NCBI GenBank assembly: GCA_036477795.1
Contig: JAZGDL010000364.1
Location: 1 to 16,628, forward strand
Reading direction: 5' to 3'
Length of the DNA: 16,628 bases
Source of the DNA: JAZGDL01 sp036477795
GTDB lineage: Bacteria; Planctomycetota; Phycisphaerae; UBA1845
In this document: in pieces, positions 7,037 through 13,581 of the stretch
Position numbering within the stretch: the stretch's first letter is position 1
Layout of the letters: every line of letters starts with the position of its first letter
Position numbers and translations under genes: made by a program
The notes under the pieces: generated by a model
What the model saw: the letters and a program-made list of their open reading frames with translations, nothing else
What the model was told of the DNA's origin: nothing
Database searches by the model: none

Positions 7037-7585
7037 ATGCCAGTTACTCCGTTCCAAGGGTTGCATGGGGCTGGGCCGGTCGTTTGTTTATGGTCTCGTA
7101 AACCGGCGCGCGCAGCTTGTGTGCTAATGATCTCTCTGTTTTGGTCACATGGTTGCGCGCCGGAGGAGCCTAACGAGTTGGACAAGCTGGGTGTGGTCAC
7201 GGTGAATATTAAGGACCTTTCGGTGCGGGCGTGGGTGGCCGACGAACGTGATGAGCAAGCCAAGGGGTTGATGTTCGTGACCGCTGAAGAACTGGCGCCG
7301 CTCGGCGACGGCACCGAGCGGGGAATGCTGTTTGCATACCGGCGCGATCAAAGCCTCGGCTTCTGGATGAAGAACACAGTCATCGACCTGGACATCGCGT
7401 ACATCCGCCAAGACGGATCGATTATTCAGACGTTCACCATGACCGCCCTGAGAACGACGCCCTACGTTCCCCGCTCCGCTTATCGCTACGCCCTGGAGGT
7501 CAACGCCGGAGTTTTTGAGCGGGAAGGGGTCGGGGAAGGGGATCATGTCGAAATCCCAGAGTCTGTCCTAAAGCAGCCCCGATAG
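7037..7585 (+). CDS. DUF192 family lipoprotein
   Basis: 182 aa from ATG 7037, chosen because GGAGGTGAT (7021-7029) is a full anti-SD match ten bases before it; in-frame GTG 6983 and ATG 7028 are poorer. The N-terminus carries a basic RKPAR, a hydrophobic AACVLMISLFW (27-36) and SHGC40, which resembles an imperfect lipobox, so export and lipidation are likely. The DUF192 domain (about 53-175) is clear: ADERDEQAKGLMF, RGMLFAY, FWMKNTVIDLDIAYI, YALEVNAGVF, GDHVEI. The family is widespread and small, usually secreted, with no firmly assigned function. The gene lies 55 bases after fic and before the phosphatase gene. Confident on family, not on role. Confidence 0.88.
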   Translation: MPVTPFQGLHGAGPVVCLWSRKPARAACVLMISLFWSHGCAPEEPNELDKLGVVTVNIKDLSVRAWVADERDEQAKGLMFVTAEELAPLGDGTERGMLFAYRRDQSLGFWMKNTVIDLDIAYIRQDGSIIQTFTMTALRTTPYVPRSAYRYALEVNAGVFEREGVGEGDHVEIPESVLKQPR

Positions 7586-7611
7586 CCCGCCGACTGACGA
7601 AGCATCAGTGA

Positions 7612-7640
7612 CCCGCGTCTCAGCGCGGGCCGCTGGTTTT
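7612..7640 (+). terminator. Weak hairpin terminator after the DUF192 gene
   Basis: CCCGCG (7612-7617) pairs with CGCGGG (7624-7629) around TCTCAG, followed by CCGCTGG and four T. The stem is only 6 bp and the T-run is short and displaced, so termination would be inefficient. Confidence 0.35.
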
Positions 7641-7682
7641 CTACGCTGAGTCAGAGTATGCGCCGTTCGGCGCGGAAGGATA

Positions 7683-8873
7683 ATGAGTTCGATGCGGGTA
7701 TTACTGGTGGGGCCTGCGGAGGAGTTGCCGGGCGGTTTCGAGGGTCTGCTGGCGGCAAACGACTGGAGCGTTGATCGTGCGCCCGACATTGCCTCGGCTA
7801 CGCAAAAGGTCAACGACTGCAAGACCGACGCCATCATCCTGAGCAGTCGGAACAGCCCCTCCAGAGAGGCGGACAGTTTTCTTCGATTCGTAGATTCAAG
7901 GCGCGTCGCCGCCCTGGTGGTAGGGGCTGAGTCGGGCGGAGCCCCGGCCGCGGCGGATTCACTGATCGACCTGGCCGGCGGCAACATTACCAAGGAGGAG
8001 CTTACCCGCCGTCTGGACCTGCTGACCAGATTCCAATCTCATCTGCGTCGGATGGAGCGTGAACTGGAGCGCATGCAGAAGCTGGGCAAGCGACTGAATC
8101 AGCATTTCCGCGAGATCGACGACGAATTGCGCTTAGCGTCGCGTTTGCAGCGGGACTTTTTGCCGCGCGACATCAAGGCCATCGGCCCATTGCATTTCTG
8201 TACGGTGTATCGGCCTGCCTCATGGGTGTCGGGGGACATCTTCGACATTCAGCGCCTGGACGAAAAACACGTGGGTTTTTACCTGGCCGACGCGGTGGGG
8301 CATGGGATGGCGGCGGGGCTGTTGACCATGTTCATCAAGCGGTCCATGGTCACCAAGCGGCTCACCGGCGATGCCTACGAGCTTGTCGAACCCGGTGCGG
8401 TGTTGCAGCATCTGAACGATGTGTTGGCTGATCAATCGTTGCCCAACTGCCAGTTCGTGACCGGGGTGTATTGCCTGGTGAACATTGAGACGCTGGTGAT
8501 GCGCTTTGCCCGCGGTGGGCATCCCTATCCCATGCTGATCGGCAGCGACGGCCGGATTACCGAGCTCAAGTCGACAGGCGGGCTGATGGGCCTGTCTCCG
8601 GACTTGGAGTGTCCGACGGGCCAGGTACAACTTCAGCGCGGTGACAAGGTACTACTCTACACCGACGGATTTGAAGGGGCTTTCAGTGATTTCGCCGCTG
8701 GGGCTGATGATCACCGGCGGGGGTATCGGGTGCTGATTGAGTCTCTGGCCCGTTGCGGCGTATCGGAGTTGGTGGCCCGGCTGAATGAGGCCCTGGACCT
8801 GCAGGATGGTTCACTCCGGCCGGAGGACGACGTGTCGGTGGTGGCCATGGAGGTGGCCTCTACAAGCGATTGA
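7683..8873 (+). CDS. SpoIIE-type PP2C serine phosphatase with degenerate receiver domain
   Basis: 396 aa. Residues 1-110 look like a response-regulator receiver (MRVLLVG opening), but the strand that should end in the phospho-acceptor Asp reads DAIILSSRNSP, so phosphorylation there is unlikely. Residues about 112-152 form a charged coiled coil. The ASRLQRDFLP element (152-161) leads into an RsbU/SpoIIE phosphatase domain. Metal-binding and core motifs are intact: SGD185, ADAVGHG (202-208), GGHP (278-281), YTDG (326-329) and EDDVSVV (381-387). Such proteins dephosphorylate anti-sigma-factor antagonists in partner-switching pathways; no antagonist or kinase gene is adjacent, so the target is unknown. 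GGAAGGA precedes ATG 7683. The stop codon lies inside a 7-bp tandem repeat. Confidence 0.92.
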   Translation: MSSMRVLLVGPAEELPGGFEGLLAANDWSVDRAPDIASATQKVNDCKTDAIILSSRNSPSREADSFLRFVDSRRVAALVVGAESGGAPAAADSLIDLAGGNITKEELTRRLDLLTRFQSHLRRMERELERMQKLGKRLNQHFREIDDELRLASRLQRDFLPRDIKAIGPLHFCTVYRPASWVSGDIFDIQRLDEKHVGFYLADAVGHGMAAGLLTMFIKRSMVTKRLTGDAYELVEPGAVLQHLNDVLADQSLPNCQFVTGVYCLVNIETLVMRFARGGHPYPMLIGSDGRITELKSTGGLMGLSPDLECPTGQVQLQRGDKVLLYTDGFEGAFSDFAAGADDHRRGYRVLIESLARCGVSELVARLNEALDLQDGSLRPEDDVSVVAMEVASTSD

Positions 8874-8976
8874 CGATTGACGATTGGGGATTGCGGATTG
8901 GGGATTGACGATTGACGCTGGTGCGAGAATCCCTTCTCGCACCCATTCCTTCGTGCCTTCGTGCCTTCGTGCCTTC
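8868..8976. repeat. Composite microrepeat, inverted relative to 39-125
   Basis: Seven 7-bp units of GATTGAC/GATTGGG/GATTGCG run from 8868 to 8916 and swallow the stop codon of the phosphatase gene. After a perfect hairpin (8920-8943) come three and a half 8-bp units CCTTCGTG (8948-8976). Both unit types are the reverse complements of those at 39-125, in the matching reversed order. Confidence 0.85.
8920..8943 (+). terminator. Perfect 10-bp stem-loop after the phosphatase gene
   Basis: GGTGCGAGAA (8920-8929), loop TCCC, TTCTCGCACC (8934-8943): ten perfect pairs 47 bases past the stop. No T-tract follows, so it may stabilise the 3' end or belong to the surrounding repeat rather than act as an intrinsic terminator. 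Confidence 0.45.
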
Positions 8977-8990
8977 CTCTAAATTAGGGC

Positions 8991-9018
8991 TTGCCATTCC
9001 TCCGGTATGGGGTATAGT
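8991..9018 (+). promoter_or_regulatory. Promoter of rpmE2-prfA
   Basis: TTGCCA (8991-8996), 16-nt spacer, TATAGT (9013-9018), about 45 bases before the L31 start. Both boxes match consensus at five of six positions. It is placed to drive rpmE2 and possibly prfA. Confidence 0.65.
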
Positions 9019-9062
9019 TTCCCTGCCGTATTGGAACGAATCGACGAAAGGTGCATTTTGCG

Positions 9063-9359
9063 ATGAAAAAGGGCATCCACCCGGAATACAGGCCGGTTGT
9101 CTTTCGGGACGTCGGCGCCGATTTTCAGATGTTGACGCGCTCGACGATCAAGACCAAAGACACAGTTACGCTGGACGGCGTCGAATATCCGTTGGTGAAG
9201 CTGGATATCTCCAGTGCGTCACACCCGTTCTTCACGGGCCAGCAGAAGTTCGTCGATACGATGGGCCGTGTTCAGCGGTTCCAGACCAAGTTCGGCGGGG
9301 AGTACTTCAAGTCCGCCGACAAGAAGGGCAAACCGGGCTCCCGAAAACCGCGTCGTTAG
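9063..9359 (+). CDS. rpmE2: 50S ribosomal protein L31 type B
   Basis: 98 aa from ATG 9063 (MKKGIHPEYRPVVFRD is the standard L31 opening; an in-frame GTG at 9051 would add four residues absent from the family). Binds the large ribosomal subunit near the central protuberance. It has no CxxC zinc cysteines and carries the longer insertion typical of the zinc-independent type B paralog, including SASHPFFTGQQKFVDTMGRVQRFQTKFGG. The last dozen residues (ADKKGKPGSRKPRR) are a basic tail. The gene has its own good promoter and lies 122 bases before prfA, a linkage known in other bacteria. Confidence 0.95.
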   Translation: MKKGIHPEYRPVVFRDVGADFQMLTRSTIKTKDTVTLDGVEYPLVKLDISSASHPFFTGQQKFVDTMGRVQRFQTKFGGEYFKSADKKGKPGSRKPRR

Positions 9360-9481
9360 CTGCGTCCTTCAAGTATCAGGCCACGTCGTGACACCGCTCT
9401 TACCGCGTGGCGCGATGTGGTTTTTGGCTGCGCGTTGCCGGTGAACCACAGGTCGTCTTTGTTGACCCAAGCGAGCTCACC

Positions 9482-10576
9482 ATGAGCGAAACCGTTGAGG
9501 AACGACTGATCGCCCGGCTTGGGGAGCTGGACGAACGCTATGAGTCGCTGAACCGGCAGCTCGCGGAACCGGAGGTTGCCACCAATCCAGCGCGAAGTGT
9601 GGCCATCGCCAAGGAACTGGGCAAGCTCCGCAGGCTGGTCGAGCCATTTCGTGACTTGTGCAAGACCCGGAGCGAGCTTCAAGAGGCTCACGAGATTAGC
9701 GCAGACCCGTCCCAGGACGGTGAGATGCGCGAGCTGGCGGAGCAGGAGATTTCCGAGCTTAAAAAGGAGTACGCGGTCCGGCTGGAAAGGCTAAAAGAGA
9801 GCGTGGTGACCAGTGAGGCGTCTCAGATCAGTTCGGTGATCCTCGAGATTCGGGCCGGCACCGGCGGGGCGGAGGCGGCGCTGTTCGCCCGTGATCTGTA
9901 CGAGATGTACCTTCGCTATTGCGACCGGCATCGGTTTCGCGTCGAGGTGATCAACCAGTCCGGCTCGGACATGGGCGGGTTCAAGGAGATCATCCTGAAC
10001 ATCAAGGGTAAAGGGGTGTATAGCCACCTGGGCTATGAGGGAGGCGGGCATCGGGTGCAACGCGTGCCCCAGACGGAGTCCCAAGGGCGGGTGCACACTT
10101 CGGCGGTCACCGTGGCGGTGCTGCCCGAACCGGAAGAGATCGATCTGGATATCAACTGGGATAAGGACGTCGATGAATTCATTTCCCGCGCCGGCGGCCC
10201 CGGCGGACAAAACGTGAACAAGGTGTCGTCGGCGATCAGGTTGATACATCACGACACCGGAATCACCGTCTCCATGCGCGACGAGAAGTCGCAGCACAAG
10301 AACCGGGCCAAGGCCCGGCGCATCATGACCGCACGACTATATGATCATTTTGAGCAGCAGGCTAAGTCAGAAAGATCAGCCGTGCGCAGGTCCATGGTGG
10401 GCAGCGGCGACCGCTCGCAGCGCGTGCGCACCTACAACTTCCCGCAGAACCGCTGCACGGACCATCGCATCAATCTCGATCTCTACTCGCTGGACAAGAT
10501 CATGCAGGGCGAGATGGAGCCGCTGGTCGAGGCCCTGGGCACGTTCGACAAAGAGCAGCAACTCAAGAACCTTTGA
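9482..10576 (+). CDS. prfA: Peptide chain release factor 1
   Basis: 364 aa from ATG 9482; the open frame reaches back to 9407 but the extra 25 residues are not family-like. Recognises UAA and UAG and triggers peptidyl-tRNA hydrolysis. The stop-codon tripeptide PQT (196-198) lies within RVPQTESQGRVHTSA, the RF1 form (RF2 has SPF). The peptidyl-transferase-centre GGQ motif is at residues 241-243 within RAGGPGGQNVNKVSSA. The N-terminal helical domain and the C-terminal VRTYNFPQNRCTDHRI are typical. The usual downstream partner prmC, which methylates the GGQ glutamine, is not next to it here: about 400 bp of inverted repeats and a defence island follow. Confidence 0.97.
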   Translation: MSETVEERLIARLGELDERYESLNRQLAEPEVATNPARSVAIAKELGKLRRLVEPFRDLCKTRSELQEAHEISADPSQDGEMRELAEQEISELKKEYAVRLERLKESVVTSEASQISSVILEIRAGTGGAEAALFARDLYEMYLRYCDRHRFRVEVINQSGSDMGGFKEIILNIKGKGVYSHLGYEGGGHRVQRVPQTESQGRVHTSAVTVAVLPEPEEIDLDINWDKDVDEFISRAGGPGGQNVNKVSSAIRLIHHDTGITVSMRDEKSQHKNRAKARRIMTARLYDHFEQQAKSERSAVRRSMVGSGDRSQRVRTYNFPQNRCTDHRINLDLYSLDKIMQGEMEPLVEALGTFDKEQQLKNL

Positions 10577-10606
10577 CACGGGTTCCGTTTAATTCCGGCG
10601 CCATCC

Positions 10607-10675
10607 GAGCCGTGCCCGTCAGGAAGCGGTCCACGTTGTCCGGAGCAAGAAACCGCTCCCTTACGGTCGCGGTTC
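10607..10675. repeat. Asymmetric hairpin repeat, inverted copy of 1367-1431
   Basis: Arms 10607-10629 and 10653-10675 form a long imperfect stem. In the reverse orientation each arm matches its counterpart in the 1367-1431 element at 22 of 23 bases, while loop sequence and length differ. It lies 30 bases after the prfA stop, where it may also act as an mRNA 3'-end structure. The right arm carries CTCCCTTACGGTCGCGGTTC, found again in tandem at 15931-16050. Confidence 0.85.
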
Positions 10676-10726
10676 TGATTCCACACTGAAACGTGCGCGA
10701 TGGTGCCCCAGCCCGTAGGGCAGCTC

Positions 10727-10786
10727 GGGGTGGGGGACTGACTTGAATGTGAGTGCGGTCGGGTTACCCGGTCCGTCCCCCACCCC
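10727..10786. repeat. Inverted repeat with 12-bp perfect arms
   Basis: GGGGTGGGGGAC (10727-10738) and GTCCCCCACCCC (10775-10786). The 36-nt interior contains its own small hairpin (CGGGT/ACCCG at about 10760-10770), and GCCC-GTA-GGGC sits just to the left (about 10711-10721). No coding signal. Confidence 0.75.
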
Positions 10787-10795
10787 TGGAAGGTT

Positions 10796-10904
10796 TGTCG
10801 ATTTAGTCGTTTGGAGCGCTACCTGATGTAGCGCCACCCCTTGTGGGTGGCGCCCAACGCGGGTGCGCCACCCACAAGGGGTGGCGCTACAGACTAAATC
10901 GACA
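10796..10904. repeat. 109-bp nested inverted-repeat element
   Basis: Outer perfect 13-bp arms TGTCGATTTAGTC (10796-10808) and its complement (10892-10904) enclose a second perfect inverted repeat of 26 bp (10828-10853 and 10865-10890; 11-nt loop). A competing small hairpin, GCGCTAC (10816-10822) with GTAGCGC (10828-10834), uses the start of the left inner arm. Terminal inverted repeats around a strong palindrome suggest a non-autonomous mobile element or palindromic repeat. No target-site duplication is obvious. Confidence 0.85.
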
Positions 10905-10931
10905 GACCCTGAAAGAGACGGGGCACTCGCT

Positions 10932-10960
10932 TTGACAGTCGACACTTCGGCCGGTAGATT
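10932..10960 (+). promoter_or_regulatory. Near-consensus promoter of the dndC remnant
   Basis: TTGACA (10932-10937), exactly 17 nt, TAGATT (10955-10960), 40 bases before the ATG at 11000. A perfect -35 box and optimal spacing make this one of the strongest promoters in the window, in front of a broken gene. Confidence 0.65.
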
Positions 10961-10999
10961 CTGCGCAGCCCTTGACACATGACCTTCGGAGAGGCCTAC

Positions 11000-11344
11000 A
11001 TGGCGACCACTTCATTGACACTTTCCGGCAGCCGACGCCGTTTCGCCCGCCCCGAGAGAACCGAAATCCGCACCAACTTCGCGCGCCATGTCCTGGCCGA
11101 CATGAAAGCCGCTTACTTCGCCGACGACCGGCCCTGGGTCGTGGGCTTCTCCGGCGGCAAGGACTCCACCGCCTTGGTTCAATTCCTCTACTACATGCTC
11201 GCCCGCCGGCCAGCCGACCGGCGCCGCAAACACGTCTACGTCCTGGCCTCCGACACCCGCGTCGAGGCCCCCTACATCGCCGCCCGAATCCGCAAGGAAC
11301 TCGAAACGCTCCAGGCCGCTGCCGAGCGTGGCCACCTCCCGTAG
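11000..11344 (+). pseudogene. dndC: dndC-like 5' remnant (phosphorothioation sulfurtransferase, PAPS-reductase fold)
   Basis: Only the first 114 residues of a protein that is normally about 500 aa. ATG 11000 follows GGAGAGG by five bases; ATG 10979 is an alternative. The fragment reads DDRPWVVGFSGGKDSTALVQ (about 44-63), the SGGKDS PP-loop that binds ATP in the PAPS-reductase/adenine-nucleotide alpha-hydrolase fold. It continues with KHVYVLASDTRVEAPYIA and ETLQAAAERGHLP, as in DndC proteins, which insert sulfur into the DNA backbone. A TAG then ends the frame; the expected later cysteine-bearing RWCT region and the Fe-S part are absent from all frames downstream. dndB, D and E are not present. 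It faces the dam gene with a 58-bp gap, as if the rest had been deleted when the neighbouring operon arrived. A generic PAPS-reductase family member is the alternative. Confidence 0.7.
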
Positions 11345-11402
11345 CGCGTTTACCTCTCCGGCAGGTGGTGCGACTGGCGCTCCGCGGTCATGTCTCCTAC
11401 AA

Positions 11403-12239
11403 TCAATGGACGCGGTACAGCAGACACTCTTTCACCGGGCCTCGACCATCTGCCGATGCGCTAATCAATGAGCGACGCGTGACATACTTAACACAGAAAT
11501 CCTGATAAAGCTCCGCTAGCGGCTCGTGGTTTGCATTACTGACTATGACGTGGGCTCCCCGCTTGACTGCGCGACGGCAGCATTTGGCTAGCCGTACTTG
11601 GTCTTCCCACGAGAAAATAACCTCATTATAGCGGCGGAAACCGTTGTTGTCGTGTCTTGTCGTAAATGGCGGATCCGCGTAGATGAGATCTCCGGGGCCG
11701 GCACACCCGATCGCTTCCTCAAAATCACAGACATGGAGACCGCGATTCTGCAATGCTCGCGATGCCCTTCGCAGTAGATCCTCATCGCACAGGACCGTAC
11801 CGGGTTTACACCCAAAAGGAACGTTGAATTTGCCTTGTCGATTCACGCGGTAAATGCCGTTGAAAGCGGTGCGGTTGAGGTACAGAAACCTGACAGCTCT
11901 TGTTACTGGAAGCCGGGGCGTTCTAGCGCGGATCTCACGATATGCCTTCGGGCCGATCTCAAGTTGCGCAAGACGCGCGATCACGTCTTCGAGATTATCC
12001 CTCACCTGTCGGTACACGTGTATGAGCTCGGCGTTAATGTCGGAGAGGGATGCCGGCCACGTACGCAGACGGAAGAACAAGGCACCACCGCCGAGGAATG
12101 GCTCGATGTACCGGTTGTACTGTTTCGGAAGTATTAACTCAATGACTGAGCCGAGCCACCTCTTGCCCCCCGTCCATTTCAAGAACGGACGACCGCCCGT
12201 TGTGTTGTCAATGATTGATTTGCAAAGCTGTTGACTCAT
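11403..12239 (-). CDS. Dam/D12-class DNA adenine N6-methyltransferase
   Basis: 278 aa from ATG 12239, whose first bases overlap the nurA stop (ATGA), the mark of translational coupling; a GTG four codons upstream is less likely. Family motifs in order: RPFLKWTGGKRWL (17-29, SAM-binding entry), IEPFLGGGALFF (45-56, motif I), LSDINAELIHVY (65-76), YLNRTAFNGIYRVN (120-133) and YADPPF (187-192), the catalytic DPPY-type tetrapeptide with Phe for Tyr, which other D12 enzymes also have. Should transfer a methyl group from SAM to adenine N6. The sequence does not tell the recognition site; GATC is common in the family. It is the third gene of the herA-nurA-dam operon and probably marks self DNA. Confidence 0.92.
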   Translation of the reverse strand: MSQQLCKSIIDNTTGGRPFLKWTGGKRWLGSVIELILPKQYNRYIEPFLGGGALFFRLRTWPASLSDINAELIHVYRQVRDNLEDVIARLAQLEIGPKAYREIRARTPRLPVTRAVRFLYLNRTAFNGIYRVNRQGKFNVPFGCKPGTVLCDEDLLRRASRALQNRGLHVCDFEEAIGCAGPGDLIYADPPFTTRHDNNGFRRYNEVIFSWEDQVRLAKCCRRAVKRGAHVIVSNANHEPLAELYQDFCVKYVTRRSLISASADGRGPVKECLLYRVH

Positions 12240-13561
12240 CTTTGTTCGCACGCCACCTGGTCATCGCCTGCTAAGATCCGGTCTACGAACTGTTCGAGTA
12301 GTCCCCCCGAGGGCTGGTTCGAGATCGAGGACTCTGTGTTGGCGAGAACGATCGGGATCAGGGCGTTCTCGTGACTGTAGCTAATTAGGTCGGCAAGCGT
12401 GCGCACTATCTCCGGAAAACCGATAAGGTCCTCCGGACGCGGCGAAAGGGAAAATTCACCTGTTGGCACATTGAGCGCCAGAACGTGATTCGTCCCGATC
12501 CTGGCAACTACCTTTGCGCCATAGTTGACGCGATTCCTATATGTGTGCTCGTTGAATGCGCGGCCGTGAATCTCCTCAACGATGTATCGAGTGTCTGGGA
12601 GAAAGTAGTCTCCGGGATTCGCCAGGGTTGTTGCGCACACGTCAGCAAAGGAACGTAGGCCACCAGTCTTTTCAACGCCGACCAAGTATATTGGTCGGCC
12701 ACTGTCGCGCTGATCGGCGATCACGGCGCGGATCGGTTCAACGAGCCGTCCGAGCTGTGCCCGAAGAATCAGTGGTCCGTCGAGTAAGAAAAGCGTCCGC
12801 TCCATGATCGTTTTGCGATCACGAAAGCGAACGATGAAGGAAAACAGAACCAGGGCTTCAAGCACTGCCCGAAGGTTAGAAACCGTCTCAGCACGCGAGC
12901 GATCCTCGGAATCCTGCTCGAACAAACCGAGATAATCCGACAAAGTGTGTTCTTCCTGACATTCCGGGCAGTGAAACCTAGTCGCATGTCTGGGCAGGTC
13001 AAAAGGCCTGGCACACCCTAAACAGTTCATCGAGGGCGGTTCATCAAGCGCGGTCTGCCATCTACGGTATACGAGGTACGATAGCGCCTCGTAAAGCTCG
13101 TAGTGTGACAGGAAGCGATGGACAACCGTTCGTAACGACTGCCGTACGGTGAGTCCCGGGATGTTTACACCGGTTAGCGGCAATACCGCTAGCGTGTGAT
13201 GTGTAAAGCGGCCGAGCATGGGCCGTACTTCGCGTGGATCGGCCATCGGGTGAGCGCGCAGGTGCTCAATGTCTTCTATCTTGATCATTTGGGCCGCGAC
13301 CTGCACAAACCCGACTTGACGCTCCGGCCGAGCTATGTTCGGTACTGCCTGGTGGCCGCCATCCACCGTAATCACTTGCTGGATAGGACAATCGCCCTCA
13401 AGGGCGATCCGTCCGGTCGGTCCGGGAATTGAGCCATCCGCAGGCGGGGACCAATCCTCGAATGCCTCGATCATCCCTTGGATCATGGGGTCCTGGATGA
13501 GTTTGACGTGCCCGACTTTGTTGGCCAGCTCTGTGGGGTAGCCGTCTTTTGCGTATGCCAT
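12236..13561 (-). CDS. NurA-domain nuclease with inserted zinc ribbon
   Basis: 441 aa. NurA nucleases are RNase H-like, Mn-dependent enzymes that work with the HerA translocase to resect DNA ends. Marks seen: ITVDGGH (64-70) with the motif I aspartate D67, flanked by QVGFVQVAAQMIKI; FLLDGPL (258-264) with D261; YLVGVEKTG (292-300), the usual GVxK turn; and a C-terminal SYSHENALIPIVLANTES (394-411) in place of the AHxxA helix. Between the halves lies a four-cysteine insertion, MNCLGC...FHCPEC (C180, C183, C198, C201), a probable zinc ribbon. Sequence is divergent from archaeal NurA and the assignment rests on these motifs plus the HerA neighbour. The ATG is 20 bases after the herA stop with GAGGG upstream. 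The 3' end overlaps dam. Confidence 0.8.
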   Translation of the reverse strand: MAYAKDGYPTELANKVGHVKLIQDPMIQGMIEAFEDWSPPADGSIPGPTGRIALEGDCPIQQVITVDGGHQAVPNIARPERQVGFVQVAAQMIKIEDIEHLRAHPMADPREVRPMLGRFTHHTLAVLPLTGVNIPGLTVRQSLRTVVHRFLSHYELYEALSYLVYRRWQTALDEPPSMNCLGCARPFDLPRHATRFHCPECQEEHTLSDYLGLFEQDSEDRSRAETVSNLRAVLEALVLFSFIVRFRDRKTIMERTLFLLDGPLILRAQLGRLVEPIRAVIADQRDSGRPIYLVGVEKTGGLRSFADVCATTLANPGDYFLPDTRYIVEEIHGRAFNEHTYRNRVNYGAKVVARIGTNHVLALNVPTGEFSLSPRPEDLIGFPEIVRTLADLISYSHENALIPIVLANTESSISNQPSGGLLEQFVDRILAGDDQVACEQR

Positions 13562-13581
13562 CCCTCAAAGTCCCTCGCATG

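Noticed and set aside
9407..9481. N-terminal extension of prfA
   Set aside because: The 25 extra residues do not resemble RF1; ATG 9482 gives the standard MSETVEERL-type start.
10972..11505. 177-codon plus-strand frame overlapping the dndC remnant
   Set aside because: Pro/Arg-rich, protein-unlike, and out of frame with the clear SGGKDS-containing fragment.
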